Under the pieces are notes generated by a model. That model saw only the letters and a list, made by a program, of their open reading frames with translations, was not told where the DNA came from and did not search any database. Positions 33,490 to 46,528 of a DNA stretch of 64,000 nt are shown here, piece after piece; within the stretch, counting starts at the first letter, position 1, and each line of letters starts with the position of its first letter. The stretch is from the NCBI GenBank assembly GCA_019188255.1, contig JAETXT010000002.1, positions 5,022,001 to 5,086,000 of the forward strand, given 5' to 3'. Both the position numbers and the translations under genes were made by a program. This DNA is from Verticillium longisporum. Taxonomy: Eukaryota; Ascomycota; Sordariomycetes; Glomerellales; Plectosphaerellaceae.

Positions 33490-34834
33490 CGGGAGGCCAC
33501 GAGAAGCGAAACCGCGAGCGATCTGATTTGGCTGGGTGATGAATATTAATGTCTACTTGCGATGGGGGCTTTTTCAAATCCATTGGCTGCTATGAATGTG
33601 CTAATAGCTATCACCTGATGAATTCACGAGTTAATCCTGATATGTGTCCACCATGTGAAGCATAGGATGATGCTGAGCGAAGAAGTAATTGATCGTCACA
33701 TGCTACGCAAGAAACTTCTTGGTAACTTAGGACAATGCGGTAGTGACATGACTATGTTGTGAACATGTCGTCATGACCACGCCATCCATCACAAAACGCC
33801 GCGTCAATCCGTGCATCCTGCCTCAAGACGGTATGGGGGGAAGGTTCTTGTCAGCACACGCCCGAGAGATGTGGAGCTGGTCCGACGGAATCATGCCCTC
33901 CTCCACCCCGTCCGCCTACGACAGGGACAGGAAGGGTCAAAAGATACATTTCGATACTTTGACGCCAAAATGTCCCCCCGTCCGCTGGGTGACCAGAATT
34001 CTGCCGCGACGCTTGGCCATGCATCTTGCCCTGGAGAGGGTGTTTCAGCTGCGCACGACATTCGTCAGGAGAAAAGAGTTTTTTCCTTTCCTGTCACTTT
34101 TCAGATGCGCTTGCGGGGCGGCTCGGGGTGACATGGGGGCGCAAACGAGGTTGTGATGCGCCTTTGCGCTGTCTCTCTCTGTTCGTGTCTGCGCACTTGC
34201 GGATGGGAAGAAGAAAAGGGTAGTGGGGACACGGCTGCGGTTGGGGTATTAGTGATCATGGTGTGTGTGTCGGCGGGGTGTGACGAGAGCATGTCGGTCC
34301 CAGGATTGGCCGTGTCATGTCCGAAGGTTTTGGGTCGAAATGTGACATGGGATTCAAAGAGTCCGATGGCCCGTCGTTGTTGATATGGTGAAGATCGGTG
34401 CGCCACGATAAGCCACAGGCGGTAAGCCTCACTCACCTGAGGTTCCCGTTCATTCGATTCTATCGTTTACAAGCATTACGTAGCAAAACGCAGTCAATAG
34501 TCGGGTACTACGATGACAACCCGATCTCTCCAAGTCACCACACCCAATGAACGCGGGGGAGCGCACGGCAGCCCCCTCTCATCTCACAACCTCCCTCAAC
34601 TCAGTGACTGGCCAGTCTTCGTATAGCAAACACATTGCATCTTGCGTCCAATAATAAATGAGAAGCATGCTTCTTCGCATGCTTCTCTGCAAACTCAAAC
34701 ACCGCATCTCGCTTCAACGGTTCATGACATGATAAAGGACCTACCCCAGCAGGACGGACGTGTGACACGCTTCTGAACGAAACAACCACTATACCTCATC
34801 TGCCACGTCCAACACGACACAGACACACACCACG
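33490..34834. other. Intergenic, no gene seen
   Basis: This is the 3' flank of the repetitive-protein gene and 5' flank of atg5. The first 250 nt after the stop are more AT-rich than the surroundings. Plus-strand frames at 33773-34156 and 33811-34131 lack domains. Confidence 0.6.
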
Positions 34835-35746
34835 ATGGCCTCACTAGCAGAGACATTATGGTCCCAAACCATTCCCCTCCACATCACCCACCCCTCGCAG
34901 CCCAACAACCCCTTCATCACGAACCTGCCCCGCTTCAGCTATCTCGCCCTCCTGCTGCCCCGCCTCTCCGCCTTCTTCCACGACGCCGACACGCCCATCT
35001 CGAGCTTCCACCACGAAGACCTCCTGCTGCGGAACCTGCCCCTCGGTCTCCTCGTGGACCTCTACTCGCCGCCGCTCCCCTGGCGCCTCACCGTCGGCGA
35101 TGGGCCGAGCTGGGACATGGCCGACACGTTCCTCAACGGCGTCAAGGAGGTATGTTGCGACTTCGCCCCCCCCCTTCTTGCATCCACCCAGAACCTCACC
35201 CACGACATCTCAACCAGCCGAGGCCCTAGACAGCCACCACCAAACTAACGTGATCACACCCCCCCCCTCCCCCAGGCCGATTTCACCCGCTACGGCACCG
35301 CCAAGCGAATCATGTCCCTCTCCAAAGCAGACACCTCGACCCTCTGGCACGCCGTCCAGGACAACGACCACGCCGCCTTCGCCCGCATAAGCGCGCACCT
35401 CCTCGACGCCCCGACGCCGCTGAGAAACATACCCCTGCGCCTCTACATTCCCTCGACCGCCGCCGCCGCCGCCGCCGCCGGCGGTCCGTCCGTCGCGCCC
35501 GGCGCCTTCCGCGTCCTGCAGGCCCCCGTGCCCCCGCGCCACCCCTCGACGCCGCGCCAGCCCCAGCGCCTCGGCCACGTCCTGCGCGCGCTGCTGCCCG
35601 CCCTCTTCCCGAGCAGCCGCGACCCCGTCCTCGCCGCCGTCGTCCTGCACGGCGCGCCCGTGCCCTTTTCCGCCCCCGTCGAGGACCTCATGCGCGAGGC
35701 CGCCTATCCCGACGGCTGGCTGTGCCTGATCGTCGTGCCGCTTTGA
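34835..35746 (+). CDS. atg5: Autophagy protein Atg5
   Basis: A 261-residue Atg5, the target of Atg12 conjugation; the conjugate with Atg16 acts as the E3-like factor for Atg8 lipidation on the phagophore. Exon 1 is 34835-35149 and exon 2 is 35276-35746. The 126-nt intron (GTATGT donor, CCCCAG acceptor) is in phase 0. Conserved segments are IPLHITHP, PRFSYLALLLPRLSAFF, SFHHEDLLLRNLPLGLLVDLY, PWRLTVGDGPSWDMADTF and, at the end, LFPSSRDPVLAAVVLHGAPV with EDLMREAAYPDGWL. By position, Lys104 in VKEAD, right at the exon junction, should be the Atg12 acceptor. Between the two ubiquitin-like folds there is a run of seven Ala coded by GCC repeats (about 35459-35480), a lineage-specific insert. Full length and intact. 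Confidence 0.96.
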
Positions 35747-36832
35747 GGCCGTCGAGGCCCGCGTGGGGCGAGCATTTCTTCCAGGATGGCGCAGCGGCAG
35801 TGGCATAATAGGCGAGCAGACACTGACAGGTAGACGAGCAAGCAGCGAGACGAGACGTGCCACGAGTGCACCAAACGAGACAAACCGAGATTAATAACGT
35901 GTCTTCAAGTCGTGTTCCTGCCCAGTCTCTAGCATCGAGAACTATATGGTCATCGCAGTAGACGATCACGCAAAGCAAGCTTCATATATGTACGGCTCTC
36001 GCAGCCAGCTCACCCCAAACGCTTTCCTCACTCAACACAATACCTTACATCACTCATTTCCTGTCCTCCTCCAAGCTATCCTATGTGCTTTCCTCCAGTA
36101 TCCAGCCGCCGTTCGCCAATGGTGTTTGTTGTGGTATCTCCTCCGAGTCCCTCCTTAAAACGAACGGGAAAACCCAAAGCTCTTATCGGTCATTGGCCGT
36201 CGCCTCATCCACCCCGCCTCCATGCTGAGGGCCGAGGCCGGGCAAAAGAATGGCTTACCCCATCCACGGCCACAAAAAGAAAGCAAAACCACAAAACCTG
36301 AGAAAAGGAAAAGAAAAACAAAAATCTGCGGGCGGACCGATACCGTTCGAGATGAATGATGGCCAGCCTGGTCAGTGCCTCGTGTATGCTATGTGATGGT
36401 ACAGAAAATGGATAACAGTCGCTGTGCGTGCATGTCGGTAGCGGTTCATGTTCTTGGGAGACACGAACCGAAACCGAAAGCGAACGGGGGTTTGTGAGGA
36501 CGGCCTTCACCAAGGCCGCCGGTGTAGTCCCAAATGTCAAACTGCCTGACCCAATATTGTTCTCGAGTTTGCCCCCATGTGCGACGTTTTAAAACGCCGA
36601 CCACTCCCCAGTGTTGATGCCGAGACGGACGGTCCCGGCCTTGTCGTTGATGACTGTGACAATGTCCCCGTTCAAACGAGCTGGGTCGTTCGTTCGATAC
36701 GGGAAATGCAAATCTGAAAAAGTAAAGAAGAAGAAAGAACAAGGTTTCCTCTCTGTAGACGCCGTACGTAACGCATATCGTGGTGCTGGTGTTCCAAGTG
36801 AAGAAGCCGAACGCGGTTTCTGCGTGATCCAC
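35747..36832. other. Intergenic between convergent atg5 and Zn2Cys6 genes
   Basis: This should contain both 3' UTRs. Short open frames on both strands have no domains. No gene is seen. Confidence 0.6.
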
Positions 36833-39800
36833 TCACATCCGCATCGGGGGCTGGGGCGGATGCTGGAAGGGCATTTGCTGAGGCTGGACAGGCAGCTGTT
36901 CGTTCATGCCTTGAGGCGAGAGGCGTTGGTGCATCGGTTGGACGGGTGAGTGATGCACCGAGTGTGGGTGCCCACTAGCCGCGCTGGAAAAGCTGCGAGA
37001 CACGTCGCTGTGGAAAATGCGGTCGCGAACACCCTCGAGCAGGCAAATGGCAACGGACAGCGAGCTGGACGGCTGCGCAGCAAGGCCGATCCAGGCGATT
37101 GTCTTGTCAAAGAGCATTCGCAGTTCCTGGCCGTCAACAAACTGGTGAAGATATGGATCTTCGTGACAGGCCGCAAGGACGTGCAGGTTGCCCCATTGCC
37201 TAGACGAACGACGGCGGTCAGTTTTCAGGTCGACAAGTTGGCACAAACAAAACTCAGGGATCATCAACTTACGCCATGGCGGTTCCAAAAAAGTTGGTCA
37301 GGATGAGTCGGCCCTCGCCGAGGCCGTGGAATGCCATGGTGCTCTGGACGAGCGCGCGGATACCCTCGCGGGCGTACTTGACGACCTCGGGGTTGATATC
37401 TGCGTGGGAGGTTGTGCCGGCGGCAATGTGCGGTGTCTGGACATTCTTGTTGAACTTCGTCTCGGCAAACATGGCAGTATCAGACACGTCGTTATCCTTC
37501 AGTCGACAGGTGTAATCGAGCATCATCTTGACGAAGGGTCGTAGGGTGATGACCTGGAAACCCCAGTACTTGGCGCGCAGGCGTGCCGCCAGCATGTCGG
37601 TGGCAGGCGGGTCGTCCGGCGAGAACCTGAACATGGAGGGGATCCATGAGAGCTGTGCCGTCGGATCCATGCGGATCGTCTCGCGCACCTCAGACACCGT
37701 CTGCACCCCCTCTTGGTCGTCGGCCCCCGAGCTGGGGGTTTCGTCGTAAAAGTTGGCGCTCACCAGGTTGAGCTGTTTTCTCAGATAGACTTGGGCGCCA
37801 TAACTAGCAGAGACCCTCTCGCCACTTTCGAAGAGGGCGAGGTTCGGGTAAGGAAGGCCATCTTCGTAGGACAAGATGCCAGACCGAGGCAGGGCCAGTT
37901 CTACAACAATGTCGCTACCCAAATAATGTCAGTAACCCGAACCCGAGCAACGACAGCTTCTCCGTCGCGCTTACCTCTCTAGCTGTAGGCACGTCCAGAA
38001 GGCCGTGAGAAGAAGGTGGTCCAGCTTCTTGGTCGGAGCCGACGTCATGGCCTGGAGTCGTGCCAGATGCTTGCGCATCAAGATCTGCACCGTCCAAGCG
38101 GCATCCACAATGTACTTGAGGCTCGGCACGACGTAACCTAGCTGCCCGTAATACAAGCCCACAAAAATGTTGGCCTGGACCTGTCGCAAGAGCGATGAGC
38201 CGTTCTGGTTGCCCAGAATGTCGGTTGCCAGACCCAGGTACTCTAACCCAGGGATCGCGTCGTAGTTCCGCTTCATCGACAGTGCGTGTTTCTGTTGTCC
38301 CGCCGCAGACGTGCCCTGCATCGAAGTCCGCCGACTTGTCGAGCTGTTGCTGTGCTCCCTCGGTGAATGCAGACTGGAGGCCTGTGACTGGGGGTAGGAT
38401 GGCGGGGATGCGTTCGCTGGCGAAGCCGGGTGGCCGTTCTTGACATTGGGCGAGTTGTGTGACCGGTCGTCCGACGGCGCGACCTCTGGGATCTTGCCTT
38501 TGTGCAGGGACAGTTTCCCGAGGGCAAGTGCGGCGAAAACCAAGGCATTGTCTACAGTTCGGTAGGGTTTGCCTGGCTTCGCCCCCGGCGACGTGGCCTT
38601 CTCGTATGAGTCGCTGCCGCCAGTCGGCGACCGCTTGCGCTTGATTCCGGCTGCCTCATTGGGCGCGAGCTGCGAGGCCTGCTCCTCGGCGAATCTGGCC
38701 ACACCAGACAGCTTCTGGCCGCGGCCCTTCTTCACGGCCGTCTGATCCAGCAGGTTCCTCACCCATACCTTGAGGTGTCGTGGCGGGAAGATGGGATGAA
38801 GGCTGAGGATGTTGTCCTGGAAGCTCTGGATGTATTCCCTCACCTTGGCTTCGCTAAAGTCGGGCATGCCATGTGGCGTCAGGTTGGAGCTTGTATAGTC
38901 GACGCCGGGACTGAGGCTGCCAAGTTGACCCCAGTCGGCTTGCCCCGCAGGAGACGAACCTGGCTCCGAGACGCTCTCCATGTCCACGTCGAGGACGCCA
39001 TACTCGGACTGCTGTCCCGCTTTTCGGCCGTAGCCCTCGCCCCGGCCGTACAGTCGGAGAGGCCCCCTATTTTCCTCGGTCGCGAGGGGGAAGTCCTCTG
39101 CAAACCGGATGCCCTCTTTGTGGAGAAGATCGTGCGTCAGCGCCTTGATGGCGGGCCACCTGAGAAGTTGTCCTGCCGACACTGTGTGGTTGACTGGAAT
39201 CGACGGTTGCCCAGGAGGACGGGCGCGGCCGGGCGGCTCTTCAACGTGGTCATCGTCCCTTTCATCTTCGATGACTGTGTTCGGCAGATGGGCTTCTTCA
39301 GCGGAATCCACATCGCGCGCTTGCGGCAGGTCGTCACTCGCTTCGGCGGGGGTGTAGACGCCCTGAGGCGTGCCGTACACAGTCGGCGGACCGTGCGAGT
39401 TGTTTTGCATCTCCGCTGTATCATAGATGCCGTCGGTGACAGGATGGGGCGAGGCTCCCTGTTCGATGCCTTCCATGTCGTGCTCCAACTTGATCCGGTT
39501 CCGGGCCGGACCGGCCCCTCTCTCGAGCCTGCCTATCCTCTTCTCAACGTTGTCGAAGCGTGCGGACAGCATGCTCTTCAGGTCAGCCACGCCCTCGAGA
39601 ATGTCCGTCTGGGTCTTGTCGGTGGGTTTGGGGATGGGGTCGCGATATTTGCATTCGACGTTCTTCTCTCGGCATGTCTTGCACGGGCGTGTCTCGTCGC
39701 ACTTAGCCTTGAGCTGACGGCAGTTGTCGCAGGCCTGTGACGCCCGAGTGGCCTTTCGTTTCTGGGTCGCCGCGTACGAGGCATGGTTGGCATATACGTT

Positions 39801-40553
39801 TTCTGGGGGCGGGGCGTGATAGGCAGGCTGCTCGTACGGTGACTGCTGCGGGATGGGCGGCTGGGGTGGTGGGTAGCTGGTGCGGTACGCGACTGGGGTC
39901 GGGGGCGCGTCGTAGCTCATGGGTCGTCGTGAGTCGTCCTGGTACTGCGGCGGCGGCGGCGGCGGGTGAGAATGGTGAGGAGGCCCTGGCGTGGAGTGGT
40001 TCGAGATGGGCAGCGGATGGGACGAGGAATGGGGAGGCGGCGCGGCTGGGTGACCGGTGGAATGGCCGTCTGGAGCACCACCAGTGGAGTGAGGACGGCG
40101 TGGCGCAACAGCCGAGTCGTCGTACATCTCCCTTTTTATGCCGGGATCGCGAGGCGGGAAGGCGTAGTTGTTGCTGTTGGGGGCGCGCGCAGGAGAATGG
40201 GGCGGGCGAAAGTGATCCTGGATCGGATTGTACGGGTCCTGCTCATGATGTCGGCGGTCGTTGGCGTACGGCGGAGGGGGCGGCGGAGGCTGCGACTGCT
40301 GTTGCTGCTGCGACTGCTGTTGCTGCTGTTGCTGCTGTTGTTGCTGCTGCGATGCCTGCTGGGGCGGCGGCAGGGAGCGTGTGTGAGGTTCGGCGGCGCG
40401 CGGCGGATACTGTTGATGCGGGTGGGAGTACGGCCCAGGCCCGCCGGGCTGAGGCTGCTGTGAGGGCGTGGGCTGTGGAAGACTGGAGGTCCTAGGTTGG
40501 TTATTGCCCGTACTAGGACGAGGGTGCTTGGGGTCTGGCGCCCCCGGACCCAT
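36833..40553 (-). CDS. Zn2Cys6 fungal transcription factor with poly-Q N-terminus
   Basis: A 1195-residue binuclear zinc cluster regulator. Exons: 40553-37975, 37914-37273 and 37199-36833, with introns of 60 nt (GTAAGC, TACTGAC branch site) and 73 nt (GTAAGT, ACTGAC). The DNA-binding cluster C-x2-C-x6-C-x5-C-x2-C-x6-C is at about residues 272-299 (CDNCRQLKAKCDE, CKTCREKNVECKY), followed by a short coiled-coil-like dimerisation stretch (LKSMLSARFDNVEKRIGRL). The first 270 residues are Pro/Gln/Ser/His-rich with a Gln run from CAG/CAA codons (about 40290-40345). The fungal-specific middle homology region spans from about residue 550 into exon 2. The C-terminus is Gln/Pro/Met-rich, plausibly an activation domain. 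The ATG at 40553 is chosen because it begins the Pro-rich stretch; the frame stays open upstream but without an ATG supported by context. The target genes are unknown. Confidence 0.92.
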
Positions 40554-43500
40554 GCTGGGTATTATATGTACATCAATACAAAGCGAAAAGCTTGCCTCGC
40601 TGGGTTGGGGGTGGAGGGGGGATGGGGGAGAGAGGACGTCAGGCGTCAGGAGCAGGCGGCGGCGGCGGAGGGCGGCGAGAGCGGAGGCGGAAAGAAGGTC
40701 AGACCTGGATTCGAGACGCCGTGGCCATGAAAAAAAAAGCTTTGGGCAGGCGAAAAGAGAGATCTGGAAGGTAGTCTGAGGCAGCAATTGGACCAGAAAA
40801 CCAGAGAACCACAGGGTGCTGCTTCGATGGCTGCTGGGGCGGGAGAAATTATGACAGGCCAGACGTCTAATTGGCCCCGGCGAAGGCAAGGCACGGTGCC
40901 TAGCGAGCGGTACGGGCCACTGGTACAGGTACAGGTACAGTCGCTGGTACCAGGTGCTGGTACAGGTGCGTCTGGCGTCGGTCAGGTGGAAAAGGAGGGA
41001 CCTGAGTCGGTCGGTGTCAAGTCAGGACGACTGGTAGCGGAATGAGAGTCAGGGTCCAGGCGATATTTCCGGGATGGCGGTTCTTTGAAACTGGCACTGG
41101 CCTTTTTTTTTTCCTTCCGGGGAGGGGGGGAAAGGTGCAAGAGGGCGAGGAAGGATTTCCGCGCGGTGTTTGCCCTGTCGCGTCGTTGGCTTTTCGTTGC
41201 GCTACGCCGTGCTGGGTGCTGGGTGTTGGGTGCTGGGTGCGTAGTGCTTGGTGCTCGGTGCTCGGTGCCGGGCACGAGGCAAGGTACCTGGTAGGGTGCT
41301 GGATGCTGGGTGCTGGGCACTGGGCGCTGCCCTGACGGCGTGTTCAGTTGGCGGACAGGTGCCCAAAGGTGCGAGAAAATCCGGGGTGGGGAGGGGTTGG
41401 GATGGGAAGGGATCAGCGGTTGGGCAGAGATCGATGGGGCCGTGTCGCTGGTTCGGCGATGCACACGCTCGTCTCTGTCAGGCCTGACCTGGAACGAAAG
41501 AGGGGATCGGGGAGCCGAAGGGAGGGATGGAGGGATGGATGGATGATGGCTGGTCGGGGGGGAGGTGGGAATTGGCGTGTCTGTTTGTGGGTGTGTGTGC
41601 GTGCGCGCGCGCGCAATGTCGATGTGCAGTGTGAGGTGGCGAGTCGACGAGCGTTTTTTTTTCCTTTCTCCTTTCTTTCCCCTTTCTTCCCTTACCCTTT
41701 TCGTTCTGCTTCTGCCTTGGTTGATGAAGATTGGAAGAAGAAGTGTGTCGGGGACGGAGCGAGGTCTGGGACAAGGTCAAGGTCAAGCGGCGGTGGACGA
41801 TGATGTCGGATCCCAGGCAGGTCCTGGTTTCCTGGGTCCCTGCTCCTGGGGTCTGGTTCAGTCCCGGTCCATCCAGCAGAAATAGGCAATGGCGGTCAGC
41901 CAGCAGCGGTTGCTTGGTCACTACTGCAGGTAGCTCCAGGTACCTCCTCCCCCCGCCTCGACTTTCCGTCATTCATCCTTCTCGCATGCCTGCCTGCAGT
42001 CCGTCCCTACGTTCCTGCTACGCACGCACGCTGCTCCTGGTCGGTAGGTACCTCGACAGGGCCTCTCCGATCTGCAATCTGGCTCGCTCGTCCGTCTGGT
42101 ACACCTTACCTTACCTCTCCTGAGCACTGATGTATACTGCAGATGCGGCAAGGTCAACTTGGGAGGCGGGGGAAACAAAAGGAAAACCAAAAACCTAAAG
42201 ATGAACGTGGAAAAACCAACGCTCGGATACTGGACTGTAGGTACTGAGATTGTCGCAAGGAAGCGCTTTTTGGGACAGCGCGCCAGGTGGGGAGGCGGGC
42301 AAGGTACCTTGGTGTGCGAGCCCAGGTGATGTGTGGGCGATGTAGCAGTACGTCGGTAGATGCAGCCTGAGACGAGGCTGACATGACACTACAGCAAGGC
42401 GAACAAATCTCTTTCAAGCTCGCAATTGGTGCATCATCCCTCTCTGCCTTGCCCTACCCAAGGTACGCAAGACCAATTGATCCTGGCACATCAAACTGGC
42501 CTCGTCTAGCAAGCCAACCTGGACGTGCCAGAGTGCGCCTTCAGCCATTAGGCTCCGGCGACCTCTGCCGCCTCTGTGCTTTCCAACTCCCGACGAGGGG
42601 AGGCGACAGCGTCTTGCGTGCATGACTATGGAGGTGCCGCGCTGCGCGCGCCCACGCCAGAACGGCGGCGTCCGGAGGCTGGGTCGCCGGCGGGCACCAG
42701 GAGACCGGTACTTGGGAGACCAGATGCTGTGAGCAGCACGACAGCTGCCCCATCCTGGCTCTGGCTGCCAGGCAACCGAAAGGCCGGGCAGCGGATGTAG
42801 GTAGGTACTTGCGGACAGTTCCTCCGCCCAGAGGATACTTTTGTACGTAAACACATGGATGGTGGCCACCCTCGGTAAACGGTCAGCCGATGGTGGGTGG
42901 GAACTGGGAAGGGGCTTGAGAGTCGAGCACAAAGGCCGCCGGCCCACCTCTCGTGCTCGAAGCCCAAGAGGGGCCCTTCCCTTCCTTCGGGTCGCAGCTT
43001 GGTGGGCGATGGTGATCATGTCCCCTGTGCCATCTGCTTTTCATTTGTCGAACCCCTCCTCCGCCATGACAACCCTTGCGGCCTGGCGACCCTGCTCGCC
43101 TGCCATGCGCCGACGCCCCCCGTCTGATCCATCACAGCAAGTCAACATGCGCGCTTGGGTTGCCCCAAACGCCCGAGACTACTTTTGGTCGCCGTGGAGT
43201 CCGAACATGGCCCACAGAGCTATCCTCATCTCGTTAAAACGACGTCCTCGACGTGGCGATGGCGGTGAAAACCACGACGCGACCAGGACCTGCACAGCTG
43301 AGTTCCCTTGTGGTGTGTGCGGGCACGAAGAGCAGCCACATGGTACCTAGGCAAGCATCCTGGTAGGCCGTCGGCCCCCGCCACTGTTTGCTGGATGGAA
43401 GAAGCCCGTTGAGACCAGGCAGTGCTTCTGGCCTCAACGACCCCAAACCCTCTTTGGCCACACCATGCTTTGAACGGGTTAAAGCCCGCCGAGCGCCCGC

Positions 43501-46500
43501 TCGCCGCCCGCCGCCAGCCAGGCCACGCGCAAGTCACGCCGACCTGCTACTGTAGTTTACCAGAACAGGACCGCACCGAACCTTGTGGCTGTCAGGGGTG
43601 TCTCTGCAAGGTTGGCCTTGCCCGGCCCGCCCTGCTCATCGCCATGTGCCTACAATCCTCACCGGTGCGTCTTCATCTGCATGTAACTTTCAAGGCTGTC
43701 GCTGGACTCGTGCATGGAATCGCTGCAAGTAGTGGAACAGCGGTCGGCGTCATGCAGCAGCATGTCGTTGTACATGTGAGTGTTTTCGCATGAAAATCGA
43801 GTCTCGCACCGACGGGTCGGCCATCTGCTGGTTGCTGCTCGGACTTGCCGGCGGGTATTGGAGTGCTGATCGAGCTAGCTCATAGTGAGAAAAAGCAAAT
43901 TGAAGAATCTCGCGAATGAACGCCCAGACGTACCCACCACACACGATCGGCTTGTATGGCAAATGAGGGCGGCCTATATTGATATCCAAACCACGATACG
44001 TTGAGCTCTTGCCTGAAGCACAGGAACGCCGAGGCCGGCCGCCCCTGTTAGAACTTGGACCTTGAAGCGTGTTTGAATGATTCTTTGCGCATGCCAATGT
44101 CGACGACCACTGAGCAGCTGTAAGTATAGACCTCGTGACGAAGCGGGGTTGGACCCCGGTCGACCTTGTCTGTGTCTGCTACCCTGTGCTTCGCGCTCCT
44201 GCTCCGGCGCCCAGAGACGCCGCGGGTATATCGGCGTACTGCTCACCCATCGACATGCAGAGTGTCGCCTGTCGTCGGCTGTGAGGAGACCGCTGTGTGC
44301 TGATCGCGCCCACCGCTTCCAGAGTCAGATAAATAGCGCGTTGAATCAGGGCCGTCTGGACTGTTTGCTGTCACCGCTCTTCTGTCGCACAGAGGTAGCT
44401 ACTTTGTCGTCATGTGCTGCGGGTAAGCTGAAATTTGCGAGTCAGTGAGGTGGTGTTGCCCTCAAGACGATTGTAGAGTGCACCACTCATGCGCGCTGGG
44501 TAAGTCTACGAGACATGCTCATTCCTGCCCGTTTGCCTTCATCCCTTCGCCACTGCGGGGGCGAGATGGTGGCGGGCGTTGGTCAGTTTCTGGAAGATCA
44601 TGCATCTCCATTGTTCATGGCCAGCTGAGCCTGATGGTGATGTACCTGGTTGCTCGCAAGGGAGCCGAGAGATTCGCCAGTTTCTGGAAATGATCCCTGA
44701 GCAACAGATGCCCAATCAAGATTCCGCGTCAGATCCGGTGCCATGGCAAGAGAATCTCAGGGGTGGGTTGTGTGTATTGACTGACTCTCAGGGTCTGGAT
44801 GTCTCCTTTGTGGCTTTTCACATTTACCAAGCGGAGGGAGATTTGGCTGCATGGCATGATGCTGATCTACCAGCCATCAGCTGTGCCTGATTGAGCATAT
44901 TTGATCATTGCTGGCGGAGGCGTCACCGGCAGTGTCGGAGACGAGAACTAAGCCGGATGGTGTAGTTACCAGCTTTGCAGACTGACAGGCTTCCATGGCT
45001 GTGTGGCGCATCGCAGGCCCTGCTTGGATAGTAGGCTGGGTAAGCCTTCACCTGCCGTGCCGATACTCCCTCAAGTGTGTTGACGTCGTATCTGGACCTG
45101 CCTCGACCAGGGCCACACTGTGGCCGTAGAACTTGAGACCTCCTCAAACCCTGGACATGTCGGGCCGTGACCGACCAACAGCGACCGAGACGTGAAACTT
45201 GGTACTGTCCCTGCATAATCTGATGCTGCCCAACGATAGTCATGATCATTTTCTTTTGAGTCTCCGCGGAGCCGCATTGACAGTGCACCATCGGCCTGAT
45301 ACCACGTGGTAAGGCAAGCATCTATCGTTAAAACGGGTAAATAGCTCCAAGTCACATCGAAAACACGGCCGAAACTTTACGAGGTGGTGATGATGACCTT
45401 TAGATTGATGTACCTGGCCCACGAGTGTTCCCGTAGTCGACAAATCTGAGTCATTGCCACGAGGCAATTTCTGCTTTGAAGAGGTCGCCATATGAGGATT
45501 GAGTAAGACCATGTATTGGCGTTGATTCACAAGTCCGGTCGGTCATATGATTGATGGCAGGGCCGCGCAGCCAAAGCACCCACACGACGTGACGTTGACA
45601 ATCTAGCCTTGCAGGGCAGGTACCATAGAGAATCTACCACCGTAGCAACGGAGCAGGCGGTAAGCAATATGAGTATGGAGGCGAATCCGAGTCAGCGAGT
45701 TCGCAGCGTCGTGATAAGTACATCCTTTGCGGCCTGGCCAAAGATGATTTGTCCACCGGGCGTTCCGAATGATGTACAACATGATGCGACAGCGTGATAC
45801 GAGATGGGCCACCTGCCGGGCGGAAATTTGTCGCGTGCGCCCCAAAGGAACCCCACGGCTAGGGTTGAGTTAGCGATCGCGAGCGCCGCCACATCACGGG
45901 TTGGTGTTGATCTCGGTGCCCAACGTTGAAATTGGTATTCTACGGGGGTCTCGGACGCCGTCAGAGCGACACTGGTATGACTCAAGGGTCCTGGGAGCGC
46001 TAGGAGACCGATGGGAGTTCTTGCCTATGGCCTCTCGCCTGAACATGCAGACGGCTTCTCAAGTCGGTGTCCGTTTGCTCACACGTAGGGGACCGATCTA
46101 CGCATGGAGGCTGTCTGATTTAACGGGGGTAGTACGGGTCAAGGGTCTGGTCTGCGCGATGCAACCCTGGCGAAGTTGGCTCGCTCTCTCGGCTGGTGAT
46201 CGGGGCTGCGTCCGTGTCCGATATTCAACATTGCAACCGCATTAGACGATGCCGGCATCTGGCCAGGAGAAAGACGAGAGCGCTTCGATATGCCGATGCC
46301 CATCAAGTAAGCGCGGCATTTCTATTTGCATCCCAGCCCGAGCACTTCTGTACCTGCTGGTCTGGGTGAAAATTATGCACCTGTTGGCCAGAGCAAACGT
46401 GCGGGCTGCGTGATGGGGTACATGTAGGACCTCGACCCGCTGCGACGCCAACTTGGACGGATCCGAAGTGATATCTGACCAGTCGCAAACCATGATGGGG

Positions 46501-46528
46501 AAAGGTCCTGCGATCACGGAAATAATTG
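40554..46528. other. 6-kb region without a supported gene
   Basis: This is the 5' flank of the Zn2Cys6 gene followed by a long stretch in which every open frame is short, domain-free and unsupported by splice chains. It holds a GTACAG-type repeat (about 40922-40965), a degenerate GGTGCTGGGT minisatellite (41210-41330), a (GC)n tract (about 41601-41614), a long T tract on each side, and AGGTAGGTACCT-type motifs near 42045 and 42795. From about 43.7 kb to 46.4 kb the DNA has stops in all frames and no simple repeats. It could hold a non-coding RNA gene, a long regulatory region or a decayed element, but I cannot show any of these. Confidence 0.5.
41210..41330 (+). repeat. Degenerate GGTGCTGGGT minisatellite
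   Basis: About ten imperfect copies of a 7-10 bp unit around GTGCTGGG with substitutions such as GTGCTCGG. It lies between 650 and 780 nt upstream of the Zn2Cys6 start. Confidence 0.8.
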
